A DNA stretch of 64,000 bases. Origin: CAWCXF01 sp963799455 (lineage in GTDB: Bacteria; Pseudomonadota; Alphaproteobacteria; Rhodobacterales; Rhodobacteraceae). Each line of letters begins with the position of its first letter. Position 1 is the stretch's first letter. The stretch spans positions 1,488,001 to 1,552,000 of the forward strand of contig CAWCXF010000008.1 of the NCBI GenBank assembly GCA_963799455.1, read 5' to 3'. Positions 8,029 through 16,212 of the stretch are shown here, piece by piece. The notes under the pieces were generated by a model. That model made no database searches. It was not told the origin of the DNA and worked only from the letters and a program-made list of their open reading frames with translations. The position numbers and the translations under genes are program-made.

Positions 8029-9330
8029 TCAGAGCATGTAGCGGCTCACGTCGGTGGAGCGCGACAGCTCGCCCAGGTTGGCCTCGACGAAGGCTGCGTC
8101 CACCGTCACGCTCTCGCCGCCGCGGTCCGGCGCGGTGAAGGCCAGCTCCTCGAACACGCGCTCCATCACGGTGTAGAGGCGGCGCGCGCCGATGTTCTCG
8201 ACCTCGGCGTTGACCTGGGCGGCGATGCGCGCCAGCGCCTCGATGCCGTCCTGGGCGAACTCGACCGTGACGCCCTCGGTGCCCATCAGCGCCGCGTATT
8301 GCCGCGTGAGCGCGTTGTCGGTCTCGGTCAGGATGCGCACGAAGTCGCCCTCGGTGAGCGCGCGCAGCTCGACGCGGATCGGCAGGCGGCCCTGGAGCTC
8401 GGGGAGAAGGTCCGACGGCTTGGCGACGTGGAACGCTCCGCTGGCGATGAACAGGATGTGGTCGGTGCGGATGGGCCCGTGCTTGGTGGAGACGGTGGTG
8501 CCCTCGATCAAGGGCAGCAGGTCGCGCTGGACGCCCTCGCGGCTGACCTCGCCGCCCCTCGCCTCGGCGCGCCCGGAGACCTTGTCGATCTCGTCGAGGA
8601 AGACGATGCCGTCCTGCTCGGTGGCCTCGACGGCGGCGCGCGTCAGGGTCTCGTCGTCGAGGAGCTTGTCGGCCTCCTCGCCCATCAGCAGGTCGAAGCT
8701 CTCGGAGACGCTCATGCGCCGGCGCGTGGTGCGGCTCGGCATAGCCTTCTGGAGCATCTCGCCCAAGTTGAGCATCCCGCCCCCGGGCTGGCCGGGGATC
8801 TCCATCGCGCCGAAGGGGTTGGAGGTGTCGGCCACGTCGAGCTCGATCACGGTGTCGTCGAGATCGCCCGCATGGAGCTTGCGGCGGAACATCTCGCGCG
8901 TGCCCTCGCGCGCCTGCGCGCCCGCGATGGCGTCGATCACGCGCTCCTCGGCGCGCTCGCGCGCCTGCGCCTCGACCTCCTCGCGCATCCGCTCGCGCGT
9001 CATGGCGAGCGCCGCGTCGGCCAGATCCCGCACGATCTGCTCCACGTCGCGGCCGACATAGCCCACTTCCGTGAACTTGGTGGCCTCGACCTTGAGGAAG
9101 GGCGCGCGCGCGAGCTTGGCCAGACGGCGGCTGATCTCGGTCTTGCCGACCCCGGTGGGGCCGATCATGAGGATGTTCTTGGGGTAGACCTCCTCGCGCA
9201 GATCCCCCTCGAGCCGCCGCCTGCGCCAGCGGTTCCTGAGCGCCACCGCGACCGCGCGCTTGGCGTCGGACTGCCCGATGATGAAGCGGTCGAGCTCGGA
9301 GACGATCTCGCGGGGGGTGAGGTCGGTCAA
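8029..9330 (-). CDS. hslU: HslU, ATPase subunit of the HslUV protease
   Basis: AAA+ unfoldase that feeds substrates to the HslV peptidase. The 433-residue product has Walker A GPTGVGKT at residues 57-64, Walker B IVFLDEIDK, the pore motif GYVGRD, and the C-terminal RYML end that docks into HslV. Length matches the family. I place the start at the TTG at 9330 because it begins the conserved TDLTPREIVSELDRFIIGQ and is preceded by a strong ribosome site, ggagga, five bases upstream. Upstream frame to 9387 has no family similarity. It normally directly follows hslV, but here an aldo/keto reductase gene lies between the two. Confidence 0.95.
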   Translation of the reverse strand: MTDLTPREIVSELDRFIIGQSDAKRAVAVALRNRWRRRRLEGDLREEVYPKNILMIGPTGVGKTEISRRLAKLARAPFLKVEATKFTEVGYVGRDVEQIVRDLADAALAMTRERMREEVEAQARERAEERVIDAIAGAQAREGTREMFRRKLHAGDLDDTVIELDVADTSNPFGAMEIPGQPGGGMLNLGEMLQKAMPSRTTRRRMSVSESFDLLMGEEADKLLDDETLTRAAVEATEQDGIVFLDEIDKVSGRAEARGGEVSREGVQRDLLPLIEGTTVSTKHGPIRTDHILFIASGAFHVAKPSDLLPELQGRLPIRVELRALTEGDFVRILTETDNALTRQYAALMGTEGVTVEFAQDGIEALARIAAQVNAEVENIGARRLYTVMERVFEELAFTAPDRGGESVTVDAAFVEANLGELSRSTDVSRYML

Positions 9331-9411
9331 GGGGATCCTCCGGTCGCGGGCATCGCGCCTACCTAAGCGCAGGGGTGGCGAACGCAACGGCCGCAGGGTG
9401 GGGTCGGCACC

Positions 9412-10449
9412 TCAGGCGAGGGCGGCGGCGTGCGCCCCGTCCGTCGTCCGCCCCAGGAAGATGCCGGGATAGAGCGCGGCTGGCGGCGCGGCGTCGTCGA
9501 TGGCCCGGACCTCATCGGGGGTCAGAGCCAGGGTCGCCGCGCCGACCGCGCCCTCCAGATGCGCCGCCTTCGAGGCGCCGACGATCACCGTGTGCGAGCG
9601 CCGCTTGGCGAGGATCCAGGCCATCGCCACCTGCGGCGGGGTCGCGCCGTGCGCCTGCGCCACCGCGCCCAGCGCGTCGAGCGCCGCGCGCGCGACGCCG
9701 GGGGGGACGCCCAGCACGTCGAACTGGTTGAGCCGCCCCTCGGCCTTCGAGAGGTCGGCGGGGTCGTACTTGCCCGACAGCAGCCCGCCCGAGAGCGGGG
9801 ACCACGCCATCAGCCCCACGCCCATCGCGTCCATCATCGGCACCAGCTCCGCCTCGACGTCGCGCTGGGCCGCGTTGTAGAGGAGCTGGCCCGCGACGAA
9901 GGGCGCCAGGCCGTTGTCGCGTTGGAACTGGATCGCGCGCGCGGCCTCCCAGGCGGGCCAGTTGCTGAAGCCCAGGTAGCGCGCGTGGCCGTGCTCGACG
10001 CAGATGTCGAGGGCGCGGAGCGTCTCCTCCATCGGCGTGGTGAAGTCGGTCTTGTGGACGATCAGCAGGTCCACATGGTCGGTGCCGAGGCGCCTCAGCG
10101 AGCCCTGGACCTGGCGCAGGACGTGGCGGCGCGAGAGGCCCGCGTCGGTGATCGCGGGGCCCTGGCGGAAGCCGAGCTTGGTGCAGATCACGGCGTGCTC
10201 GCGCCGCCCCTTCAGGGCCACGCCCAGCGCGGTCTCCGCGTCGCCTCCCGAGTAGCCGTCGGCGCTGTCGAAGAAGTTGATCCCGTGGTCGAGGGCGATC
10301 GAGACCATCTCGGTGGCGGCGTCCTGCCCCGCGGCGACGGCGGTGCCCAGCATCGAGGGCGAGCCGAGGTTGAAGGTCATGGTGCCCAAGGCGAGGCGGC
10401 TGACGATCAGGCCGCTGTCGCCCATGCGGGTTTGGGTCATCTCGGGCAT
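9412..10449 (-). CDS. Aldo/keto reductase
   Basis: NADPH-dependent oxidoreductase of the AKR superfamily (TIM barrel, cytoplasmic), 345 aa. Visible signatures: start LGTMTFNLG, catalytic Asp and Tyr in INFFDSADGYSGGDAE, Lys in VICTKLGFR, His in DLLIVHKTD, LGFSNWPAWEAARA, and the NADP-binding tail HTVIVGASKAAHLEGAVGA. The natural substrate cannot be deduced. The ATG at 10449 follows a purine-rich gaggacggag. It sits 19 bases after the corrected hslV stop and 81 bases before hslU, so it is probably cotranscribed with the protease genes, an unusual placement. Confidence 0.88.
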   Translation of the reverse strand: MPEMTQTRMGDSGLIVSRLALGTMTFNLGSPSMLGTAVAAGQDAATEMVSIALDHGINFFDSADGYSGGDAETALGVALKGRREHAVICTKLGFRQGPAITDAGLSRRHVLRQVQGSLRRLGTDHVDLLIVHKTDFTTPMEETLRALDICVEHGHARYLGFSNWPAWEAARAIQFQRDNGLAPFVAGQLLYNAAQRDVEAELVPMMDAMGVGLMAWSPLSGGLLSGKYDPADLSKAEGRLNQFDVLGVPPGVARAALDALGAVAQAHGATPPQVAMAWILAKRRSHTVIVGASKAAHLEGAVGAATLALTPDEVRAIDDAAPPAALYPGIFLGRTTDGAHAAALA

Positions 10450-10468
10450 GGGGGCTCCGTCCTCGGGG

Positions 10469-11033
10469 TCAGCCCTTCGAGATAGCCTCCACCGTCAGGT
10501 TGCCATTGGTGTAGACGCAGAATCTCTGCCGCGATCTCCATCGCGCGGCGCGCGATCGCCTCGGCGGAGCCCTCGCCGTCCATCAGCCCGCGCGCGGCGG
10601 CGAGCGCGAAGTTGCCGCCCGAGCCGATGGCGGCCACGTCGTGCTCGGGCTCGAGCACGTCGCCCGCGCCCGTGACGACGAGCAGCGCGTCGCCGTCGGT
10701 CACGATCAGCATGGCCTCGAGCTTCTGGAGGTACTTGTCGGTGCGCCAGTCCTTGGCGAGCTCGACGCAGGCGCGGGCGAGCTGGCCCGGATGCTGCTCC
10801 AGCTTGGCCTCCAGCCGCTCCAGCAGCGTGAAGGCGTCGGCGGTGGAGCCCGCGAAGCCCGCGACGACCTCGTGGCCCTTCTCGGGGCCGCCGGGGGTCA
10901 GGCGGCGCACCTTGCGCGCGCCGCCCTTGATGACGGTCTGGCCCAGCGAGACCTGCCCGTCGCCCGCGACCACGACGCGCCCGCCGCGGCGCACGGCGAG
11001 GATGGTGGTGCCGTGCCAATGCTCCTGCGCCAT
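10469..11033 (-). CDS. hslV: HslV protease subunit, frameshifted near the C-terminus as written
   Basis: Threonine peptidase of the HslUV complex. The product starts MAQEHWHGTTILAV; T9 after the short propeptide is the expected N-terminal nucleophile, and VVAGDGQVSLGQTVIK and GSGGNFALAAARGL are family hallmarks. After IAAEI the written frame turns into 28 unrelated residues and stops at 10437. Skipping one base in the aa at 10521-10522 restores the canonical ending CVYTNGNLTVEAISKG with a TGA at 10469. Corrected length is 187 residues, normal for the family. I therefore annotate to 10469 and treat the shift as a likely single-base insertion error. The first gene of the hslV-AKR-hslU unit. Confidence 0.92.
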
Positions 11034-11242
11034 GCCGCCCCCCTTGGATCGCGCGCCCTATGTGGCGACGGGCGCGGCGGGCGGCAAGCGCCCGCCCGGC
11101 GCGGAGCGCATGGGCCTCGGCCGGCCGGGCCGGGACCGAGGCGTTCCCGCCATGCGACGGCCGCGTGGCCGCCAGCCCTCGGCGCACGGGCTCGTCGGCG
11201 CGCGGGTGTCGCCGCCGCGCGGCCGTCGCGCGCTTCTTGGGC

Positions 11243-11569
11243 TCAGGCCGTGACGGCCTCGTCGATCCAGGACTTGAGCGCGGCCTTGGGCGCGGCGCCG
11301 GTCTTGTTCGAGACCACCTCGCCGTCCTTGAAGAGGAACAGCGCCGGGATGCCGCGCACGCCCATCCGGGCCGGCGTCGCGGGGTTCTCGTCCACGTTGA
11401 CCTTCACCACCTTGACGCGGCCGTCATACTCCGAGGAGAGCTCCTCCAGCGCGGGGCCGATCGCCTTGCACGGCCCGCACCACTCGGCCCAGAAATCGAC
11501 CACGACGGGGATGTCGGACTGGCGGACCTCGGCGTCGAAGGTGGCGTCGGTGACGGGGAGCGTGGGCAT
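11243..11569 (-). CDS. trxA: Thioredoxin
   Basis: Small cytoplasmic dithiol oxidoreductase (108 aa). The active site WCGPCK has C31 and C34, preceded by VVVDFWAEW, with the cis-proline loop VRGIPALFLFKDGE and a C-terminal helix ending AVTA. The ATG at 11569 has a strong ribosome site (aggagg, five bases upstream), which rules out longer frames. trxA normally directly follows addA in this order; here a lower-GC patch with small reading frames separates them. Confidence 0.96.
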   Translation of the reverse strand: MPTLPVTDATFDAEVRQSDIPVVVDFWAEWCGPCKAIGPALEELSSEYDGRVKVVKVNVDENPATPARMGVRGIPALFLFKDGEVVSNKTGAAPKAALKSWIDEAVTA

Positions 11570-11628
11570 GGCGGCCTCCTGGGGCGCGACTGTGGGACGC
11601 CAGAGGTAGGGGCGCCCGCCCGCCCGCG

Positions 11629-11895
11629 TCAAGGCGCGGGCAGGACGGGTTCGCCGGATCGCAGGAGGGTCTCGTCGGGGTCGTCGATCGCGACCTCGCG
11701 CTGGTCCCGAGCCTTGCCTCCGGTCACCTGGCCGAAGACCGTCGCCCAAGGGCCTGTGTCTTCCACCCCATGGTGAAGCCCCGCGGGGCTGGCATCTGGG
11801 TGGATCTGCTCGACCGAACCCTCTGCAGTGGCTCTCGGATGGATGTAGTAGGAGTAGAGGTGCAGGAGCGCGAAGCGCGGGGCGTGATGATACTT
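11629..11895 (-). pseudogene. Coding-like fragment without a start codon
   Basis: A minus-strand frame open between a TAA at 11896-11898 and a TGA at 11629-11631 (about 88 codons). It reads as an ordinary mixed-composition protein, for example FALLHLYSYYIHP, then GSVEQIHPDASPAG and VFGQVTGGKARDQREVAID, with coding-like third positions. There is no ATG; the only start-type codon is a GTG half way along. It begins 10 bases after the stop of the zinc-ribbon gene. I recognise no family. It may be the tail of a broken gene, or the two pieces may once have formed one unit. Confidence 0.35.
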
Positions 11896-11905
11896 TTACA
11901 ACTCT

Positions 11906-12148
11906 TCAGCGCCGCTTGCCGAGCGATGGCAGCCCACCCTGAAGCAATTTCGTCGGCGGCCATTGTCGATTGGCGTTCCTACGTCGGCTCGCCTTGATGG
12001 CGACATCGGCCTCTGGCTCATCGCGACAGTTCGAGCAAACGATCGCAGGGGCAACGATCTGGATCTTGCCGCAGACCTTGCAGGAACGTCTGCGCCGCGG
12101 CTGATCTGGTTTGGTCGGAGCCCATTTCGATCGCAGTGACTCGGCCAT
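11906..12148 (-). CDS. Small zinc-ribbon hypothetical protein
   Basis: An 80-residue basic protein. Two CxxC pairs, C23/C26 in SCKVCGK and C38/C41 in VCSNCRD, form a compact four-cysteine zinc ribbon; the flanks are Arg/Lys-rich (PRRRRSC, IKASRRRNANR), suggesting nucleic-acid binding, but that is inference. The ATG at 12148 has a gaggg ribosome site eight bases upstream. An ATG 15 codons further up is possible. GC here (about 58-60 percent by eye) is far below the neighbours, which suggests a separate origin. It sits between addA and trxA on their strand. I do not recognise a named family. Confidence 0.65.
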   Translation of the reverse strand: MAESLRSKWAPTKPDQPRRRRSCKVCGKIQIVAPAIVCSNCRDEPEADVAIKASRRRNANRQWPPTKLLQGGLPSLGKRR

Positions 12149-12324
12149 TGAGCATCCCTCATATGGCACGCGAGCTGTCCTGTCCCGCATCCCCACGATC
12201 AGTTGGTCCGTCCAACCGGCAACCGTCAAGCGAGAAGCAGACGTGATGATCGCGGCCGCTCTCGCCCGACCAGACGACACGGTCGTCAACATCCACGGTG
12301 AGGGGCTTGGCCCGTGGCCGCCGC

Positions 12325-15300
12325 TCAAGCCTCCGCCCGCGCCAGCGCCTCCGCCGTGAGCCGCGCGGGCAGCGGCATCAGCCACGGGCCGCGCGTCCAG
12401 AGCACCGCCGTCTCCACTCGCCTGTCGGGGTAGATCCGAGCCAGCCCTGCCGCGTAGGCGCCCATCTGGCGAAGGATGCCGAGGGGCACCTCCTCGGGGC
12501 GGCCGGGCACGGCGCGGTTGGTCTTGAAGTCCACCGCCAGCACGCGCGCGCCCTCGATCACCAGGCGGTCGACGGCGCCGAGCACCGGGACGCGCCGCCC
12601 GGCGATCTCGACCTCGGCCGAGAGCGTCACCTCCGCCAGCGTGCCGGGGGCGAAGAGGGGGGCGAGCGAGGGGTCGCGCAGGATCGCCTGGGCCTCGGCC
12701 AGCAGCCCCTCCAGATCGGCCTCGGCGGCGGGCGGGTCGGCCTCCAGCAGCAGGTCGCGCGCGACCTCGATCGGCGGCACGTCCGCGTGGGCGGGCAGGT
12801 GCTCCAGCAGGCGGTGGATCTGGGCGCCGCGCGCGAGCGCCGCCTCTGAGCCCGCCCCCTCCTCGCCGGGCAGCGCCTTGGCGCCGCCGAGCCCCGAGGG
12901 CGAGACCGGCCGGGGCGGCTCGGCCGGCGCGGGAGGCGCCCTGCGCGCCCAGTCGGGCAAGACGGCGGCGCGCGCCGGCACGGGCGCCGGGGGCGCCGTC
13001 GCGGCCACCGACCAGTCGCCGGTCTCGTAGCGCAGGCCCTCGCCGGTGGGGAAGGCGTGGGCGCGCGCCCCGAGGCGGCCCAGCGCGCCCTCGGCCCGGG
13101 CGTGCCAGCTCCCCTCGCCCACGGAGCGCGCGCCGGCGACGATCAGCCAGGTCTCGGCCCGCGTCATGGCGACGTAGAGGAGCCGCAGCCGCTCGGCCTC
13201 CTCGGCCTCGGCCATCGCCTCGATCGCGGGCGCGAGCGCGGGCGGCGTGTCGGCCTTGGCCGGGCGCCAGATCGGCCCGGCGGGGGAGGGGGCGAGGGCC
13301 GCGCCGCCGCGGCGCCCCGCGTCGTCGGTCTGGGGCAGGACGACGACCGGCGCCTCGAGCCCCTTGGCGCCGTGCACGGTCATCACCCGCATGAGGTCGC
13401 CCGTGCCCTCGGCCTGGCGCTTGATCTCGGAGGCGTCCTCGCGCAGCCACGAGACGAACCCTGTCAGCGTCGGCACCTCCAGCCTCTCGTAGGAGAGCGC
13501 GAGGTTGAGGAGCGCGTCGATCCCCTCCTCGGCTTCCGGTCCAAGCCGCGCGATCAGCCGCTCGCGGCCCCCGTGGCGCGTCAGCAGCCGCTCGATGAGG
13601 TCGTAGGGCCGCAGGTAGTCGGTGTCGGCCCTGAGCGCGTCGAGCATCCGCATCGTGCGCGGCACCTCGCGGCCGCGCGCACGCAGCGCCTCGTCGAGCG
13701 TCTGGTCGCGGCCCCGCCTGTGCGCGAGGTCGTAGAGCTCCTGCTCGGACCAGCCCAGGAGCGGCGAGCGCAGCGCCTCGGCGAGCGAGAGGTCGTCCTG
13801 CGGCAGCGCGAGGTAGGCCAGCAGCGAGCCCACGTCGCGCACGGCGAGCTCGCCGCCCACCCGCAGCCGGTCGGCGCCCGCGACCGGGATCTCGCGCGCC
13901 TTGGCCGCGCGGATGATCTCGTGGAACAGCAGGTCGCGCGAGCGCACCAGGATCAGCACGTCGCCCGCACGGACGGGACGCATGACCATGCGGCGGGCGC
14001 CGTCCTCCTCGACGATCCGCGGGATCGCGATCTCCTCGCGGATCATGTGATGGATCTGCTCGACGATCCCCTTTGCCAGCTCGATGCGCGGGTCGTTCTC
14101 GGCCGGGCGATCGGTGGGGTCGAGCCAGTCCTGCGCCTCGCGCTTCTCGGGCTTCGGGACCGCGGGCCAGAGGTCCACGCGCCCGGCCAAGCCCTCGTGG
14201 AAGGCCAGATGCGCGCCCCGGTCCGCGTCGTCGGCGAGGCTGGGGGCCGCGCCCATCATCGCGTCCACCGCGCGCAGGATCGCGGGCGAGGAGCGGAAGG
14301 AGTGGCGCAGCGCCACCTCGCGCAGCGGCTCGCCGATGGCGTCGAGCTTCGCCGCGAAGCCCGCGCGCTCCAGGGCGAAGGCGGCCGGTTCAGCCCCCTG
14401 GAAGGAGTAGATCGACTGCTTGGGGTCGCCGACGACGAAGATCGAGCGCGGCGCGTCCCGCGAGCCGCGCCCCGACGTGAACTCCTCGGCCAGCGCCTCG
14501 ATCACATGCCACTGGGCGGGCGAGGTGTCCTGCGCCTCGTCCACCAGGATGTGGTCGATGCCGCCGTCGAGCTTGTAGAGCACCCAGGAGGCGACCGAGG
14601 GGTCGCGCATGAGCGCATGGGCGAGGAGGATCAGGTCGTCGAAGTCGAGCCAGGCGCGCCGCGCCTTGGCCGCGTCGTGGGCCGCGATGAGGCGGCGCGC
14701 GAAGCGGTGCAGCGCGCGGGTGCGCTCGGCGGTGGCGAGCGCCAGACGCAGGGGCCGGGCGTCGGCGACACGGTGCATGAGGGCGTCCCAGGCCTCGTCC
14801 GGAAAGCCCGCCACCTTGCGTGTGGGCTTGCTCGGGAAGGCCGGCTCTCTCGGCTGGAGTCCCAGCTTGGGGGAGAACGCCTCCGCCGTCTTCGCATCCT
14901 CCTTGTGCAGCATGAGGTCTTCGAGGATGGGCAGGGAGGAGACGTCGAGCGGCCCCCCGGCCATCTCGGCCAGCACCGGCGCCGCCTTCTTGTCGTTCGC
15001 TCCGCCCTCGGCCATGCGGCGCGCGACCTCGGCCAGGAGGTCCGCCTCGCCGCCCGTGAACACGCGCGCGGCCAGCGCCGCCTCGTCGAGCCCCTCGGGG
15101 AGCCCCAGCGCCGCGTCGAGGCTCCCGGTCGCGCGCTCGAAGGCGTCGCGGGCCGAGAGGATCCGCAGGACGAGGTCGTCGATCGACTCGCCGGTGAAGC
15201 CCTGGGCCACGGCGTCGAGACAGGCCTGGCCCGGCCCCGAGGCCATCTCCTCCAGCACGCTCTCGCGCAGCAGCCGCCCGGCCGCGTCGTCCATCACCTC

Positions 15301-16068
15301 GAAGCGCGGGCTGACGCCGGCCTCGACCGGGAAGCGCCGCAGGAGCGCTTCGCAAAAGGCGTGGATGGTCTGGATCTTGAGCCCGCCCGGCGTCTCGATC
15401 GCCTGGGCGAAGAGCCTGCGCGCCTGGGCGAGGTCCACCGCCCGGTCGGCGGTGTCGGCGCCGAGGTGGCGCATCTGCGCGACGAGCGCGGCGTCGTCCA
15501 TCATCGACCAGGCGCCGAGGCGCTTGAAGAGCCGCAGCTGCATCTCCGAGGCCGCCGCCTTGGTGTAGGTCAGGCACAGCACCCGCCCCGGCGAGACCCC
15601 GCGCAGCAGGAGCCGCGCCACCCGGTCGGTGAGCACCCGCGTCTTGCCCGAGCCCGCATTGGCCGACACCCAGGCCGAGGCGTCCGGATCGGCCGCCAGC
15701 ACCTGCGCGCGGGTGGCGTCGTCGCCCTCGGCGGCGGGTGCGGGGGTCGGCTCGCGCAGGACGCCGCCCGACGCCGCACCCCCTCCCCCGTGCCGGGGCC
15801 CCGTGCCGCCGGGCGAGCCGGGCCGCCCTTCGCCCCGTGATCGGGGCGTCCCGCCCGGGCGGCGAAGGTCGTGCGGCGACCGGCCTCCGCCCCCGCTCTC
15901 AGGGGCCGCGTCGCCCCGGCCAGGGGGGGGGGAGGCCCCGGCTCGGCCGCAGCGGCGGGACCGGGGTCCGCGCTCGGGCCGTCCGCAGGGGTGCGGCCGC
16001 CCTCCCAGCGCGGCCAGCGCTCGGAGGGCGGGACGCGGGCGCGCTTCGTCTCCAGATCCGAGGGCCAT
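12325..16068 (-). CDS. addA: AddA, helicase-nuclease subunit of the AddAB recombination enzyme
   Basis: ATP-dependent helicase and nuclease that, with AddB, processes double-strand breaks for RecA recombination. Superfamily 1 helicase motifs run in order: SANAGSGKTRVL (Walker A), LCLTYTKAAASEM, ILVDEAQDTSPAQW (Walker B), VVGDPKQSIYSFQGAEP, VMTVHGAKGLEAPVV, and LLYVAMTRAETWL. The C-terminal nuclease domain has VLAVDFKTNRAV. The core begins near 15725. The first 115 or so residues in this frame are low-complexity, and the ATG at 16068 is the only standard start upstream of the core. A GTG at 16196 in another frame starts a plausible leader that would join this frame through the G10 run at 15923-15932. 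So the N-terminus is unsettled. Confidence 0.93.
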   Translation of the reverse strand: MALGSGDEARPRPALRALAALGGRPHPCGRPERGPRSRRCGRAGASPPPGRGDAAPESGGGGRSPHDLRRPGGTPRSRGEGRPGSPGGTGPRHGGGGAASGGVLREPTPAPAAEGDDATRAQVLAADPDASAWVSANAGSGKTRVLTDRVARLLLRGVSPGRVLCLTYTKAAASEMQLRLFKRLGAWSMMDDAALVAQMRHLGADTADRAVDLAQARRLFAQAIETPGGLKIQTIHAFCEALLRRFPVEAGVSPRFEVMDDAAGRLLRESVLEEMASGPGQACLDAVAQGFTGESIDDLVLRILSARDAFERATGSLDAALGLPEGLDEAALAARVFTGGEADLLAEVARRMAEGGANDKKAAPVLAEMAGGPLDVSSLPILEDLMLHKEDAKTAEAFSPKLGLQPREPAFPSKPTRKVAGFPDEAWDALMHRVADARPLRLALATAERTRALHRFARRLIAAHDAAKARRAWLDFDDLILLAHALMRDPSVASWVLYKLDGGIDHILVDEAQDTSPAQWHVIEALAEEFTSGRGSRDAPRSIFVVGDPKQSIYSFQGAEPAAFALERAGFAAKLDAIGEPLREVALRHSFRSSPAILRAVDAMMGAAPSLADDADRGAHLAFHEGLAGRVDLWPAVPKPEKREAQDWLDPTDRPAENDPRIELAKGIVEQIHHMIREEIAIPRIVEEDGARRMVMRPVRAGDVLILVRSRDLLFHEIIRAAKAREIPVAGADRLRVGGELAVRDVGSLLAYLALPQDDLSLAEALRSPLLGWSEQELYDLAHRRGRDQTLDEALRARGREVPRTMRMLDALRADTDYLRPYDLIERLLTRHGGRERLIARLGPEAEEGIDALLNLALSYERLEVPTLTGFVSWLREDASEIKRQAEGTGDLMRVMTVHGAKGLEAPVVVLPQTDDAGRRGGAALAPSPAGPIWRPAKADTPPALAPAIEAMAEAEEAERLRLLYVAMTRAETWLIVAGARSVGEGSWHARAEGALGRLGARAHAFPTGEGLRYETGDWSVAATAPPAPVPARAAVLPDWARRAPPAPAEPPRPVSPSGLGGAKALPGEEGAGSEAALARGAQIHRLLEHLPAHADVPPIEVARDLLLEADPPAAEADLEGLLAEAQAILRDPSLAPLFAPGTLAEVTLSAEVEIAGRRVPVLGAVDRLVIEGARVLAVDFKTNRAVPGRPEEVPLGILRQMGAYAAGLARIYPDRRVETAVLWTRGPWLMPLPARLTAEALARAEA
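15923..15932. repeat. G10 homopolymer in the addA leader
   Basis: Ten consecutive G on the + strand, lying between the frame opened by the GTG at 16196 (minus strand) and the frame that carries the AddA core. A one-base change in this run would fuse them. It is a likely spot for a sequencing length error and could in principle be a slippage site. Confidence 0.8.
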
Positions 16069-16212
16069 CCGTCGGCCCGATCGTCCGGCCGGTCGGCGCG
16101 CCCATCCTCGGGCCCGCGCGCGGCCCCGTCGTCGTCGGCGCCCCGATCGCCGCGCTCGGTGCCGGACCGGGGGTCGGGCCTGTCGTCGGGGCTCACGATC
16201 GGTCCCCCGCGC

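Noticed and set aside
11770..11997. 75-codon plus-strand ORF in the low-GC islet
   Set aside because: It overlaps the better supported zinc-ribbon frame and the coding-like fragment, and lacks a ribosome site.
13057..15840. 927-codon plus-strand frame opposite addA
   Set aside because: It is antisense to clear helicase motifs, rich in Arg/His/Gly, and shows no family feature.
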